A stretch of DNA of 36,507 bases from an uncultured Blautia sp. (GTDB lineage: Bacteria > Bacillota_A > Clostridia > Lachnospirales > Lachnospiraceae): positions 1 to 36,507 of the forward strand of contig CAJLTE010000023.1 in NCBI GenBank assembly GCA_905209435.1, given 5' to 3'. Under the pieces are notes generated by a model. It had not been told where the DNA came from. It saw only the letters and a program-made list of their open reading frames with translations, and did not search any database. Both the position numbers and the translations under genes were made by a program. Every line of letters starts with the position of its first letter. Within the stretch, counting starts at the first letter, position 1. Positions 8,993-17,750 of the stretch are shown here, piece by piece.

Positions 8993-10183
8993 TTATTCCA
9001 TACACTCATCAAGAATTGCAGCCATCTTATCAATGTGTTCCTTTGTAATCACAAGCGGAGGTACGATTCTCAGTACATCACTGCCTGCGGAAATCACCAG
9101 CAGTCCTTTTGCAAGAGCAGCCTTTACAACTTCTCCGACCGGACGGCCCTGGATTACGATTCCCTGCATGAAGCCCATGCCTCGCCTTGTGGCAGCGCAT
9201 TCATGTTTTGCAACCAGTTCATCCAGCTTCTGTTCCAGATATGGAGCTGTTTCCTGTACATGCTCGATGATCTTATCATTCTCATAAATATCAAATACTT
9301 TGCTAACTGCAGCACATACAAACGGGTTTCCGCCGTAAGTTGTACCATGATCACCTGGCTCCAGAGAAGCTTTGGCAGCTTTCTCACTCAGTACAAATGC
9401 ACCTACCGGCACACCGCATCCAAGTGCCTTGGCACTGGTCATGATATCCGGCTGCACGCCGTATGCCTGCCATGCAAAATAATGTCCGGTTCTTCCCATA
9501 CCGCACTGGATTTCATCAAAAATCAGCATGATATCTTTCTCATCACAGATCTGACGCAAACCTTCCAGGAATTCTTTTTTCGCCGGATAAATGCCACCTT
9601 CACCCTGTACAACTTCAGTAATGATTGCACAGGTCTTATCTGTAATCTGAGCCTTTACGCTCTCAAGATCATTGAAGTCTGCAAACTTCACACCACCCAT
9701 CAAAGGCTCAAACGGCTCTCTGTAATGAGCATTTCCTGTTACAGAAAGGGCTCCGATACTTCTTCCGTGGAAAGAATGGTTCATGGCAATGATCTCATGA
9801 CCAGCATGTCCGTCACGGGCATACGCATATTTCTTAGCTGCTTTTAAAGCACCTTCGATTGCTTCTGTACCACTGTTGGTAAAGAATGCCTTGCTCATTC
9901 CGCTTGCCTTTACCAGCTTCGCACCTGCCTCAATGATCGGCTCATTATAATATAAGTTGGAAATATGCATCAGCTTATCGATCTGATCTTTTAACGCTTC
10001 ATCATATCCCGGATAATGATATCCCAGAGAATTTACAGCGATACCTGCTGCAAAATCCAGATATTCCTTTCCCTCGGAATCATATAAATAACATCCCTGT
10101 CCCTTTTCAAAAACAACAGGAAAACGATTATAAGTGTGAAGGATACTCTCTTCGGATTCCTTCATCTGTTCATTCATGTTCAT
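8993..10183 (-). CDS. argD: Acetylornithine aminotransferase
   Basis: A 396-residue class III PLP aminotransferase that converts N-acetylglutamate semialdehyde to N-acetylornithine in arginine synthesis. Visible marks are [46 protein letters not shown] and the PLP lysine K252 in [14 protein letters not shown]. Length is typical. The ATG at 10183 follows GGGGAGAA and overlaps the end of argB by 14 bp. It is the last gene of the argC-argJ-argB-argD operon. The operon context separates it from ornithine or GABA aminotransferases of the same class. Confidence 0.96.
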   Translation of the reverse strand: MNMNEQMKESEESILHTYNRFPVVFEKGQGCYLYDSEGKEYLDFAAGIAVNSLGYHYPGYDEALKDQIDKLMHISNLYYNEPIIEAGAKLVKASGMSKAFFTNSGTEAIEGALKAAKKYAYARDGHAGHEIIAMNHSFHGRSIGALSVTGNAHYREPFEPLMGGVKFADFNDLESVKAQITDKTCAIITEVVQGEGGIYPAKKEFLEGLRQICDEKDIMLIFDEIQCGMGRTGHYFAWQAYGVQPDIMTSAKALGCGVPVGAFVLSEKAAKASLEPGDHGTTYGGNPFVCAAVSKVFDIYENDKIIEHVQETAPYLEQKLDELVAKHECAATRRGMGFMQGIVIQGRPVGEVVKAALAKGLLVISAGSDVLRIVPPLVITKEHIDKMAAILDECME

Positions 10184-11066
10184 TGTAATATTTCTCCCCG
10201 TCTTCTCTCAGAATTGCAGTACCAATACCTTTGTTAGTAAAGATTTCCAGCAGTAAGCTGTGCGGAATTCTTCCGTCCAGGATATGGACTCTATTAACCC
10301 CCTCTTCGATTGCATCAATACAGTTTTTCAGCTTCGGAATCATACCGCCGCCTACAAACCCTTCAGAAATCAGCTTCTCTGCTTCATGTACATGAAGTTC
10401 AGAAATCAGACTTGACGGATCATCTTTATCCTTGTAAACACCTTCAATATCAGAAAGGAATGCAAGTTTCTCCGCATGAACCGCCTCTGCAATAGCACAT
10501 GCTGCATCATCTGCATTGATGTTATAAGTAGCAAAATTATCATCATAACCTACCGGGAAAATGATCGGCAGAAAATCTTTCTCCAGAAGATCATACAGAA
10601 TCTTCGGCTCAACCTTTGTAACCTCGCCTACAAATCCGATGTCTCCGCCCTCTGTCTGTTTCTTACGGCATTTCAGCAGACCTCCGTCTTTACCGCTGAT
10701 ACCTACAGCATTTACCCCAAGGGATTCTACCATAGCGACCAGTTCCTTGTTTACTTTTGCAAGGACCATCTCCGCAATCTCCATAGTATCTTTATCAGTT
10801 ACACGAAGACCGTTGATGAACTTCGGCTCCATACCAACTTTACCAACCCAGCGGCTGATTTCCTTTCCGCCGCCGTGAACAATGATCGGTTTGAAACCAA
10901 CCAGTTTCAGAAGAACTACATCTTTGATAACATTTTTCTTCAGTTCATCATCCAGCATGGCACTTCCGCCGTACTTTACAACTACGATCTTACGATTAAA
11001 TCTCTGAATATAAGGAAGCGCCTCGATCAGCACCTCCGCCTTGTCCAAGTATTTCTGATTAACCAT
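10170..11066 (-). CDS. argB: Acetylglutamate kinase
   Basis: A 298-residue amino-acid kinase that phosphorylates N-acetylglutamate, the second step of the acetylated arginine pathway. It shows VVKYGGSAM near residue 30, the substrate loop [11 protein letters not shown] near residue 65 and the C-terminal nucleotide region [29 protein letters not shown]. The N-terminal helix ([15 protein letters not shown]) is like that of arginine-inhibited hexameric forms, so feedback inhibition by arginine is plausible. The ATG follows AAGGAG. It lies between argJ (23 bp gap) and argD (overlap). Confidence 0.96.
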   Translation of the reverse strand: MVNQKYLDKAEVLIEALPYIQRFNRKIVVVKYGGSAMLDDELKKNVIKDVVLLKLVGFKPIIVHGGGKEISRWVGKVGMEPKFINGLRVTDKDTMEIAEMVLAKVNKELVAMVESLGVNAVGISGKDGGLLKCRKKQTEGGDIGFVGEVTKVEPKILYDLLEKDFLPIIFPVGYDDNFATYNINADDAACAIAEAVHAEKLAFLSDIEGVYKDKDDPSSLISELHVHEAEKLISEGFVGGGMIPKLKNCIDAIEEGVNRVHILDGRIPHSLLLEIFTNKGIGTAILREDGEKYYNEHE

Positions 11067-11089
11067 CTGTATTCTCCTTATTCCCTTTA

Positions 11090-12313
11090 TTATGAACGAT
11101 AATCTGCATTAATCTTTACATAATCATATGTCAGATCACAGCCCCATGCAGTTGCTGTAGCATCGCCCATCTTCACATCAGCGATTGCTGTCACAGCCTC
11201 CTCAGAAAGAATCTTAGTTGCTTCTTCCTCGCTGTAATCTGTAGCAACACCATTCTCAATGATCTTAATCTTTCCAGCCTTGCTCTCAAAGTAAAGGTCA
11301 ACCTTCTCAGGATCAAACTGCGCACCTGAATATCCCATCGCACAGAGGATTCTTCCCCAGTTTGCATCATGACCGTAAATAGCTGTCTTTGTCAGAGAAG
11401 AAGTTACAACAGATTTGCTCAGAGTAACAGCCTGCTCTTTAGACTCAGCACCAATGATCTTCACTTCAAATAAAGCAGTTGCCCCCTCACCATCACCGGC
11501 AATCTTCTTAGCCAGAGAAGTATTAATATAATTCAGTGCAGCCTTGAAAGTCTCGTAATCCTCACCCTTCTCTGTGATCTCCGGATTCTCAGCCAGACCA
11601 TTTGCCAGAAGAAGAACCGTATCATTTGTAGAAGTATCACCATCTACAGAAACCATATTGTAAGTATCTTTTACGTCTTCGCTTAATGCTTCCTGAAGCA
11701 TTTTCTTGGAAATCTTCGCATCAGTGGTAACAAAACCAAGCATGGTACACATATTCGGATGAATCATACCAGATCCTTTGCACATACCACCAATGGTAAC
11801 TGTCTTACCGCCAATCTCAATCTGGACAGCAACTTCTTTCTTCTTAGTATCTGTAGTCATGATAGCCTTCGCAGCTTCCGTACCTGCTTCCAGAGAACCG
11901 TCCAGCTTCGGAGCCATCATCTTTACGCCATTCTTAATACGGTCAATCGGTACCTGCATACCGATAACACCTGTAGAAGCAACCAACACACTATCAGCAG
12001 CTACATTTAAAACTTCTGCTGCAGCATCTGCGGTTTCCTTACAATATCCATAACCTTCAGCACCAGTACATGCATTCGCAATACCACTGTTACAGATCAC
12101 AGCCTGCGCATACGGATGATTATAAACAATATCCTGATCCCATTTAACAGGAGCAGCCTTCACAACATTTGTAGTAAAAGTACCCGCTGCCACACAAGGC
12201 ACCTCACTGTAAACCATTGCCATATCAGTTCTGCCCTTATATTTAATCTCAGCAGCTGCCGCTGCTGCCTGAAACCCCTTAGCCGCCGTAACGCCACCTT
12301 CAATAATCTTCAT
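11090..12313 (-). CDS. argJ: Bifunctional ornithine acetyltransferase / N-acetylglutamate synthase
   Basis: A 407-residue ArgJ that recycles the acetyl group from acetylornithine to glutamate. The precursor cuts itself into alpha and beta chains before the conserved threonine T190; here the site reads [14 protein letters not shown], with Cys where most ArgJ have Ala. The oxyanion threonines STGVIG near residue 113 are present. Some ArgJ also use acetyl-CoA; since no argA is visible, the bifunctional type is plausible. The ATG follows TAGGAGGG. Unusually, a 200-bp structured element separates it from argC upstream. Confidence 0.95.
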   Translation of the reverse strand: MKIIEGGVTAAKGFQAAAAAAEIKYKGRTDMAMVYSEVPCVAAGTFTTNVVKAAPVKWDQDIVYNHPYAQAVICNSGIANACTGAEGYGYCKETADAAAEVLNVAADSVLVASTGVIGMQVPIDRIKNGVKMMAPKLDGSLEAGTEAAKAIMTTDTKKKEVAVQIEIGGKTVTIGGMCKGSGMIHPNMCTMLGFVTTDAKISKKMLQEALSEDVKDTYNMVSVDGDTSTNDTVLLLANGLAENPEITEKGEDYETFKAALNYINTSLAKKIAGDGEGATALFEVKIIGAESKEQAVTLSKSVVTSSLTKTAIYGHDANWGRILCAMGYSGAQFDPEKVDLYFESKAGKIKIIENGVATDYSEEEATKILSEEAVTAIADVKMGDATATAWGCDLTYDYVKINADYRS

Positions 12314-12404
12314 AAAACTTATCCCTCCTAATATTCCATAACTTCCCTTTTCAGGGCCTGCCGCAGGTCCCCTGCGCAGTCCCGTCCACTTACTGGAAAA
12401 GTCA

Positions 12405-12604
12405 GCTCCGGAAATTGTTTGTGTTTGTACGCATTTGCAGGGACTGTAGTAACTCTTAGTGCTCGGGAATTTGCGTTATGGAAAAAAAGCTCACTGTCTG
12501 AGCGAAGCGAGTTTGAGCTTCTTTTCCATGCTTTTAGCAAATTCACGAACACTTAGAGTTACTAAGCCCCGAAACCGCGTACAAACACAAACAATTTCCG
12601 GAGC
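12405..12604. repeat. Structured 200-bp element, copy A (28-bp perfect arms)
   Basis: The left arm 12405-12432 is exactly complementary to the right arm 12577-12604 (28 of 28 bp). Inside are two more nested stems: about 12447-12473 with 12535-12565, and ATGGAAAAAAAGCTC (12478-12492) with GAGCTTCTTTTCCAT (12515-12529). The tip is CTGTCTGAGCGAAGCGAG (12495-12512), which contains GCGAAGC. Conserved blocks shared with copy B at 22532-22734 are GCATTTGCAGG, TGCGTTATG, the tip, CATGCTTTTAGCA, CTTAGA and CGAAACCGC. The arm sequences are unrelated between the copies. It lies between argC and argJ and should be transcribed with them. A further GC-rich hairpin (CCTGCCGCAGG, about 12353) adjoins it. Open frames across it look like chance. 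Confidence 0.8.
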
Positions 12605-12625
12605 GTCCCCTTTTTCAATCAATCA

Positions 12626-13666
12626 TCACGGACACATCGGCACCTGCAGCAGCCCCTCAGATTCCTTAAATCCAAACAACAGATTCATATTCTGCACAGC
12701 CTGTCCTGCCGCACCTTTAACCAGATTATCCATAGCCCCCATCATAATCACTCTATGAGTTCTAGGATCAATCTTAAAGTTCACATCCACATAATTGCTT
12801 CCCTCCACGCACTTAGTCTGCGGACACACATCCTTATCAAGCACTCGAACGAAAGTCTCATCCTCATAATACTTATCATAAATCGCTTTCACTTCTTCAT
12901 AAGAAACATCCTTAGTCAGAGAAGCATAAGCAGTCACCAGAATACCACGGTTCATAGGAATTAAATGAGGAGTAAAGTTAATCAGCACCTCTTTCCCGCA
13001 TGCATACCCAAGTTGATCCTCAATCTCCGGTGTATGTCTGTGAGTAGCAACACCATAAGCTTTGATATTCTCATTTACTTCACAGAACAGATTTGCAACC
13101 TTAGCTCCACGTCCCGCACCTGAAGTACCGGACTTCGCATCAATAATAATGGTAGAAGGATCGATCAGTCCTTCTTTGATCAGCGGATAAATAGAAAGTG
13201 TGGAACATGTCGGATAACATCCAGGGTTAGCGATCAGTCTTGCTTTCTTGATATCCTCACGGTTGATCTCACATAATCCGTAAACAGCTTCATCAATAAA
13301 CTGTGGAGCCTTATGCTCGATTCCGTACCATTTCTCATATTTCTTCACATCTTTAATACGGAAGTCTGCGCTCAGATCAATGACTTTGGCTTTGGAAAGA
13401 ATTCCTTCATTAATTAAAGAAGCGCAAAGTCCCTGAGGGGTTGCTGTGAAGATTACGTCTACTTCGTCAGCTAATGCTTCCATATTGTCATCCATACATT
13501 TCGCATCTACCAGTTTAAAAAAGTTCTGATAAACATCCGCATATTTCTGGTCAATGTAACTTCTTGAACCATACCATGCAATTTCTACATCTTTATGTCC
13601 CAGAAGCAGTCTCACGATCTCGTTACCTGCATAACCTGTGGCACCGATAATTCCTGCTTTAATCAT
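12626..13666 (-). CDS. argC: N-acetyl-gamma-glutamyl-phosphate reductase
   Basis: A 346-residue NADPH-dependent reductase that makes N-acetylglutamate semialdehyde. It has the Rossmann start AGIIGATGYAGNEIVRLL, the catalytic C150 in ANPGCYPT and the His-containing HRHTPEIEDQL. Length is normal for the long ArgC type. The ATG follows GGAGG. It is the first gene of the arginine operon, behind a leader of nearly 200 bases and ARG boxes shared with the divergent argG. Its stop lies 21 bp before structured element A. Confidence 0.96.
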   Translation of the reverse strand: MIKAGIIGATGYAGNEIVRLLLGHKDVEIAWYGSRSYIDQKYADVYQNFFKLVDAKCMDDNMEALADEVDVIFTATPQGLCASLINEGILSKAKVIDLSADFRIKDVKKYEKWYGIEHKAPQFIDEAVYGLCEINREDIKKARLIANPGCYPTCSTLSIYPLIKEGLIDPSTIIIDAKSGTSGAGRGAKVANLFCEVNENIKAYGVATHRHTPEIEDQLGYACGKEVLINFTPHLIPMNRGILVTAYASLTKDVSYEEVKAIYDKYYEDETFVRVLDKDVCPQTKCVEGSNYVDVNFKIDPRTHRVIMMGAMDNLVKGAAGQAVQNMNLLFGFKESEGLLQVPMCP

Positions 13667-13734
13667 AATAATTCCTCCATCTTTCGCCTTATCGGCAAGG
13701 TTTATTTTCCATTTTTCTTTTGCTCTTCTATTTC

Positions 13735-13834
13735 ATGCTGTTGAGTATATCTTAGTTCTTTTTTTCTTATCTGTGAAGTTCTTTTTTATTGACGCCATTC
13801 TAGCTATATCTGCCGGCAATAAGTTCAACAGCAT
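13735..13834 (-). other. Long-range inverted repeat in the argC leader
   Basis: ATGCTGTTGA at 13735-13744 is exactly complementary to TCAACAGCAT at 13825-13834, so the argC leader could fold into a closed 100-nt domain. No T-box sequence, leader peptide rich in Arg codons or clear terminator is visible, so its effect is unknown. Confidence 0.35.
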
Positions 13835-13867
13835 TGTAAAACTTTACTTTATCAGAGCGCTGGACTA

Positions 13868-13896
13868 ATTATACATCTTACCTGCATAATATGCAA
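13868..13896 (-). promoter_or_regulatory. Likely argC promoter with overlapping ARG-like box
   Basis: On the minus strand TTGCAT (13891-13896) is followed after 17 bp by a perfect TATAAT (13868-13873). The -35 lies within TGCATAATATGCA (13883-13895), which resembles an ARG box with a 3-bp instead of 4-bp centre. ArgR bound there would block RNA polymerase. Confidence 0.5.
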
Positions 13897-13970
13897 TAGT
13901 CATTTTCCAATGTTTTTACATGAATTTTAATTTAGATTGTTCATTTTCCCTTGTTTTTACCTATATTATG

Positions 13971-14104
13971 TTGCATATTTATGCAAAAATGAATAAAACT
14001 TTTTTGTATTTAGCTATTGCATATTTATAAAAAAAGGTGTATATTATCACTTGTTAAGCGGAGTCACAGAAAATCAATTTATTCCGCATTGAATATTTAT
14101 TCAA
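13971..14104. promoter_or_regulatory. ARG boxes (ArgR operators) between argC and argG
   Basis: Three sites fit the known ARG-box pattern TGNAT-4 AT-ATNCA. TTGCATATTTATGCAA (13971-13986) and TTGAATATTTATTCAA (14089-14104) are complete. TTGCATATTTATAA (14017-14030) is a half-conserved one. A weaker GCATTTATTCAA lies near 14126-14137. The set lies between the two divergent promoters, so arginine-bound ArgR should repress both arms. No argR gene is in the window. Confidence 0.7.
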
Positions 14105-14206
14105 AAAAATAAATCAGTAAATCTCGCATTTATTCAAAAAAATGCGCTGAACTCCCGACTTATTCATTTACATTCAGCAAACGAATATCTCTGGAAATAG
14201 TTACTG

Positions 14207-14212
14207 TATAAT
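14207..14212 (+). promoter_or_regulatory. Probable -10 of the argG promoter
   Basis: A perfect TATAAT preceded by TG lies 67 bp before the argG ATG. No good -35 is seen at 17 or 18 bp upstream, so the assignment rests on the -10 and on position. The ARG boxes lie 100-240 bp upstream. Confidence 0.4.
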
Positions 14213-14278
14213 ATGATCAGTAACGCCTTCATAAAACTACGAAAATAATAAAATCCAAATTTCAGGAGGAATACAATC

Positions 14279-15505
14279 ATGAAAGAAAAAGTCGTTTTAG
14301 CATACTCAGGCGGTCTTGATACCACAGCCTTAATTCCGTGGTTAAAAGAAACATTTGATTACGACGTTGTCTGCTGCTGTGTAAACTGTGGTCAGGGAAA
14401 CGAACTGGACGGACTGGATGAGAGAGCCAAACTTTCCGGTGCTTCCAAATTATATATTGAAGATATCGTAGATGAATTCTGTGATGATTTCATCGTTCCA
14501 TGTGTACAGGCAGGTGCTGTATATGAGCACAAATATCTCCTTGGTACATCCATGGCTCGTCCGGCAATCGCTAAGAAATTAGTTGAGATCGCACGTAAAG
14601 AAGGTGCCGTTGCTATCTGCCACGGTGCTACAGGTAAAGGTAATGACCAGATCCGTTTTGAACTTGGTATCAAAGCTCTTGCTCCGGACATCAAGATCAT
14701 CGCTCCATGGCGTATGACAGACAAATGGACAATGCAGTCCCGTGAAGACGAAATCGCATTCTGCAAAGCTCACGGCATTGACCTTCCATTCGATGCAAGT
14801 CACAGCTACAGCCGTGACAGAAACTTATGGCATATCAGCCATGAAGGTCTGGAACTGGAAGATCCTTCCCAGGCTCCTAACTATGACAACATGCTTGTTT
14901 TAGGTGTTACACCTGAGAAAGCTCCTGATAAAGAAACAGAAGTTACAATGACATTCGAACAGGGTGTTCCGAAAACATTAAACGGAAAAGAAATGAAAGT
15001 TTCCGAGATCATCACTGAGCTTAACAAATTAGGCGGTGAGAACGGTATCGGTATCGTTGATATCGTAGAAAACCGTGTTGTTGGTATGAAATCCCGTGGT
15101 GTATATGAGACTCCTGGCGGAACAATCCTGATGGCAGCTCATGAACAGCTCGAAGAACTTACACTTGACCGTGAAACAATGGAAACCAAGAAGAAACTTG
15201 GCAGCCAGTTCGCACAGGTTGTTTACGAAGGAAAATGGTACACACCACTTCGTGAAGCAATCCAGGCATTCGTTGAATCTACACAGAAATATGTAACAGG
15301 TGAAGTTAAATTCAAACTGTACAAAGGCAACATCATTAAAGCCGGTACAACTTCTCCATACAGCCTGTACAACGAGTCTCTTGCATCCTTCACAACAGGT
15401 GACCTTTATGACCACCACGATGCAGACGGATTTATCACACTGTTCGGACTTCCACTGAAAGTTCGTGCTATGATGTTAAAAGAAGTTGAGCAGAACAAGA
15501 AATAA
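14279..15505 (+). CDS. argG: Argininosuccinate synthase
   Basis: A 408-residue enzyme that joins citrulline and aspartate using ATP. The N-terminal ATP pyrophosphatase P-loop is AYSGGLDTT. Other marks are ICHGATGKGNDQIRFELG, SYSRDRNLWHISHEGLELEDP and the C-terminal helix GLPLKVRAMML. Length is normal. The ATG follows CAGGAGG. It is monocistronic here, with a terminator 19 bp after the stop; argH is not downstream in this window. Codon use is highly biased, which suggests strong expression. The shared ARG-box region implies repression by arginine. Confidence 0.97.
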   Translation: MKEKVVLAYSGGLDTTALIPWLKETFDYDVVCCCVNCGQGNELDGLDERAKLSGASKLYIEDIVDEFCDDFIVPCVQAGAVYEHKYLLGTSMARPAIAKKLVEIARKEGAVAICHGATGKGNDQIRFELGIKALAPDIKIIAPWRMTDKWTMQSREDEIAFCKAHGIDLPFDASHSYSRDRNLWHISHEGLELEDPSQAPNYDNMLVLGVTPEKAPDKETEVTMTFEQGVPKTLNGKEMKVSEIITELNKLGGENGIGIVDIVENRVVGMKSRGVYETPGGTILMAAHEQLEELTLDRETMETKKKLGSQFAQVVYEGKWYTPLREAIQAFVESTQKYVTGEVKFKLYKGNIIKAGTTSPYSLYNESLASFTTGDLYDHHDADGFITLFGLPLKVRAMMLKEVEQNKK

Positions 15506-15523
15506 TTAAATAAGAACTATTTA

Positions 15524-15553
15524 CAGCCAGATGAGTTCTTGTTCATCTGGCTG
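15524..15553 (+). terminator. argG terminator
   Basis: CAGCCAGATGA and TCATCTGGCTG form a perfect 11-bp stem followed by TTTTATT. Confidence 0.85.
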
Positions 15554-15659
15554 TTTTATTATCATTGAAAAGAATGCAACATAGTTTATAATAATATAAT
15601 GCAGAATCTTACCTACAGAAAATTCTATACCAGGCAGCAAATCTTTTCATCAACAAAAA

Positions 15660-15681
15660 AGCCACCGTAAATACGGCAGCT
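15660..15681 (-). terminator. Terminator of the BlaI-like regulator gene
   Basis: On the minus strand AGCTGCCGTA pairs with TACGGTGGCT, and six or more T follow (15654-15660 on plus). It lies about 80 bp after the regulator stop and faces the argG terminator. The 15506-15759 gap holds only these two terminators. Confidence 0.75.
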
Positions 15682-15759
15682 TTCTTATCGTTTTCATTAT
15701 TATCTGTGCAATTTTCTGTATGATATATTATGCTTATCGTTACCATTCTCAGTAACCGC

Positions 15760-16134
15760 TTATCTGCTCTCCAGCTCACTGCGTTTCTTATCGATAAGTT
15801 TCTGAAGCTGTTCCAGATCTTCCATTGTGATACCATCGGATTCCAGAAGTGCAGTCATCATTTCCACTGGACCGATCTTTCTGCTTTTTGCGTTTCCCTT
15901 TAAATAGTCCTCTCTTGAGAGAAGAGGAGTATAGTTTCTTGCATAAACCTTGCCGTTCATGGAAGTTCCTGCGACTTTGATCAGATTTTCTTTTAAAAGA
16001 AGCTCCAGGCATCTTCGTACTGTCGGCATTTTCAGTTCCGGTGCAATGTCATTGATCTCAAAAGCAGACAACGGTCTTCCTTCTTCCCAAAGCACATTCA
16101 TAATATCATAACGTTTACCTTTTAAGATGTCCAT
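15760..16134 (-). CDS. BlaI/MecI/CopY-type winged-helix regulator
   Basis: A 124-residue protein related to the BlaI/MecI/CopY repressors. The N-terminal winged helix (about 5-75) reads YDIMNVLWEEGRPLSAFEINDI, then LKMPTVRRCLELLLKENLIKV as recognition part, then a wing with VYARNYTPLLS. The C-terminal 45 residues (EMMTALLESDGITMEDLEQLQKLIDKK) form a helical dimerisation segment. No BlaR-type sensor protease or beta-lactamase is nearby, and no CopY metal-binding CXC tail is present. The ATG at 16134 follows GGAAGGAG; an upstream GTG at 16152 would put that site inside the gene. The target and signal are unknown. Confidence 0.75.
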   Translation of the reverse strand: MDILKGKRYDIMNVLWEEGRPLSAFEINDIAPELKMPTVRRCLELLLKENLIKVAGTSMNGKVYARNYTPLLSREDYLKGNAKSRKIGPVEMMTALLESDGITMEDLEQLQKLIDKKRSELESR

Positions 16135-16170
16135 CTTAAGATCTCCTTCCACTTTTAACCAGATATCACT

Positions 16171-16199
16171 ATAATACAGAAATATCAGATTAATTACAA
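16171..16199 (-). promoter_or_regulatory. Likely promoter of the BlaI-like gene
   Basis: TTGTAA (16194-16199) and TATTAT (16171-16176) are 17 bp apart on the minus strand, 37 bp before the ATG. The -35 itself is one of a row of TGTAA repeats. Confidence 0.45.
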
Positions 16200-16236
16200 T
16201 TACAGAGACCTTACACTGATTTACAGTCTTTTTACA
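16194..16236 (-). promoter_or_regulatory. Five TGTAA direct repeats, candidate response-regulator boxes
   Basis: On the minus strand TGTAAA-N5-TGTAAA-N4-TGTAAG-N5-TGTAAT-TGTAAT covers the -35 and the DNA upstream. On the plus strand TTACA begins at 16194, 16200, 16211, 16221 and 16232, so the last four follow a 10-11 bp helical period. The first pair fits the published WalR site TGTWAH-N5-TGTWAH, and its reverse resembles the PhoP box. The binder is unknown. Confidence 0.5.
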
Positions 16237-16264
16237 AATTTATCTCATTCAGTTGATAATTTCG

Positions 16265-17413
16265 TCACAAAACGATCTGTTTCTTCTCCAGACGGGCATA
16301 TACCCACTCCCTGAAAAGTGTGTAGATCACAGATACCATCGGGATGAAAATGAGCATTCCGACGATTCCCATCAGGCTGCCGCCAAGTGTTACTGCAGCC
16401 AGTACCCAGATAGACGGAAGTCCCACAGAACCGCCTACAACATGCGGATAGATCAGGTTTCCTTCAATCTGCTGGAGAAGAAGGAACAGTCCAAGGAACA
16501 GGACTGCTTTCACAGGGCTTACCATAAGGATCAGGAAAAATGAGATCCAGCAGCCAATGATCCCGCCAAACACCGGGATCAGAGCTGTAAATGAGATCAG
16601 AACTCCGACCAGCATTGCATATGGGAAGCGCAGGATTGTCATAGACACAAAGAACATACTTCCAAGGATAACAGCCTCGATGCACTGTCCTGTGATAAAA
16701 CTGGAGAAAATTCTGTTTGCCAGATGCCATACATGTTCTATATATCTAACCGGTTTCTCAGGGAACATTGCGTACATGGCTTTCCTGATCTGCTGCTGAA
16801 GTTTTTCTTTCTGGAGAAGAATATAGCAGGCAAAAACAAAGCCGATGGATACGTTCATAGCCGTGCTCAGAAGTCCCATAGTGATAGATACCGTAGAAGA
16901 AACAAAATTGTTAACTCCACTTTTCAGTACGACAAGTACAGAGTCTATCATTTTAGCTGGATCAATTTCCAGGGACTGAGTCCATTTGACAATCTCAGGA
17001 TTATTTCCGGACAGACTGTCGATCCATTTCTGGATTACCGGAATATTTTCTTCTATTTTTTTGCCTACGCTTACAAAGGTTGTGGCAAGTTCCGGTACTA
17101 CTACAAGCATAACGAGCACGACAAGACAGACCACAAAACAGATTGCAAGTACCAGACTGACTGGACGCGCCATTTTTCTGGAAGCTTTTCTATCCTGTTT
17201 CAGAGCTTTTCCGAACAGATGGTGTTCAATGAATTTCATCGGGACGTTCAGGATAAAGGCAATTCCAAAGCCGATGATGAACGGGAAGAGGAAGCCGAGC
17301 AGAACCTGTGCTGTGCTGATCACAATATCCAGATTCTGTACACCAAGATACAGCAGAACGGCAAATGCAATGAGCCAGCGGATTTTTTTCATATTTTCTT
17401 TGTTTAATTCCAT
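16265..17413 (-). CDS. AI-2E family transporter (PerM/YhhT-like membrane protein)
   Basis: A 382-residue polytopic membrane protein of the AI-2E family. About eight hydrophobic segments are visible, two near the N-terminus (10-65), one near 75-100, and the rest from 155 to 365. A soluble loop lies at about 105-150, which is typical. Family motifs near the C-terminus include PYAMLVGVLISFTALIPVFGG and PHVVGGSVGLPSIWVLAAVTLGG. Members have been linked to autoinducer-2 export or Na+/H+ exchange, but most have no proven substrate. The ATG follows GAAGGGA. It is followed on the same strand, 130 bp on, by the BlaI-like gene. No luxS is seen nearby. Confidence 0.9.
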   Translation of the reverse strand: MELNKENMKKIRWLIAFAVLLYLGVQNLDIVISTAQVLLGFLFPFIIGFGIAFILNVPMKFIEHHLFGKALKQDRKASRKMARPVSLVLAICFVVCLVVLVMLVVVPELATTFVSVGKKIEENIPVIQKWIDSLSGNNPEIVKWTQSLEIDPAKMIDSVLVVLKSGVNNFVSSTVSITMGLLSTAMNVSIGFVFACYILLQKEKLQQQIRKAMYAMFPEKPVRYIEHVWHLANRIFSSFITGQCIEAVILGSMFFVSMTILRFPYAMLVGVLISFTALIPVFGGIIGCWISFFLILMVSPVKAVLFLGLFLLLQQIEGNLIYPHVVGGSVGLPSIWVLAAVTLGGSLMGIVGMLIFIPMVSVIYTLFREWVYARLEKKQIVL

Positions 17414-17546
17414 TTTCTTTTCCCTTCTCTTTTTATTTTAATGGTTATTGTATCATATTTCGGCTATAAAATGGACACTTACAAAAATATTTTAAGTAAG
17501 CATAAACTAACAAAAAAAGAATAATAAATTAAATCATAGAAAAGAA

Positions 17547-17575
17547 TTGACAGTCAACTATAAATATTTTATAAT
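17547..17575 (+). promoter_or_regulatory. Consensus promoter of the guanine-riboswitch operon
   Basis: TTGACA (17547-17552), a 17-bp spacer and TATAAT (17570-17575) match the sigma-A consensus perfectly. The aptamer starts about 20 bp after the -10, as expected for a riboswitch leader. Confidence 0.85.
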
Positions 17576-17594
17576 CATTTTGTAAACAATATCA

Positions 17595-17665
17595 GAAAAC
17601 TTATATATGTCCATAATCGGTTGGATGTTTCTACCAACTACCGTAATAGTTGTCTATAAGTTCTC
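17595..17665 (+). ncRNA. Purine riboswitch aptamer, guanine type
   Basis: P1 is AACTTATA (17598-17605) with TATAAGTT (17655-17662). P2 is GTCCA/TGGAT. The junction J2/3 has the invariant TTTCTACC (17628-17635), and P3 is AACTA-CCGTAAT-AGTTG. The base just before the 3' strand of P1, at 17654, is C, the residue that pairs with guanine or hypoxanthine (U would mean adenine). A T8 run (17707-17714) and hairpins such as TTCTC/GAGAA (17661-17678) and GGTAAAGGCA/TGCCTTTCC (17686-17722) follow, but the exact terminator/antiterminator pairings are not clear. It precedes guanine deaminase and a purine permease, which fits the ligand. Confidence 0.92.
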
Positions 17666-17750
17666 TCCCCAAGGAGAAAGAATGAGGTAAAGGCAGCATC
17701 GGTAGATTTTTTTTGCCTTTCCTTAACTACAAAGAAAGAAGGTAATGATT

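Noticed and set aside
9035..9847. 270-codon open frame on plus, opposite argD
   Set aside because: Antisense shadow of a clear aminotransferase; composition is not protein-like.
12328..12758. Small open frames across structured element A
   Set aside because: They run through perfect inverted arms, so the coding look comes from the palindrome; the frames are not shared with copy B.
13667..13867. T-box or arginine leader peptide in the argC leader
   Set aside because: I found no T-box consensus on the minus strand and no short ORF with clustered Arg codons; ARG boxes explain control better.
16200..16236. BlaI-type operator (TACA-N2-TGTA palindrome) for autoregulation of the BlaI-like gene
   Set aside because: The TTACA units are all in the same direction; no inverted pair with the required spacing is present.
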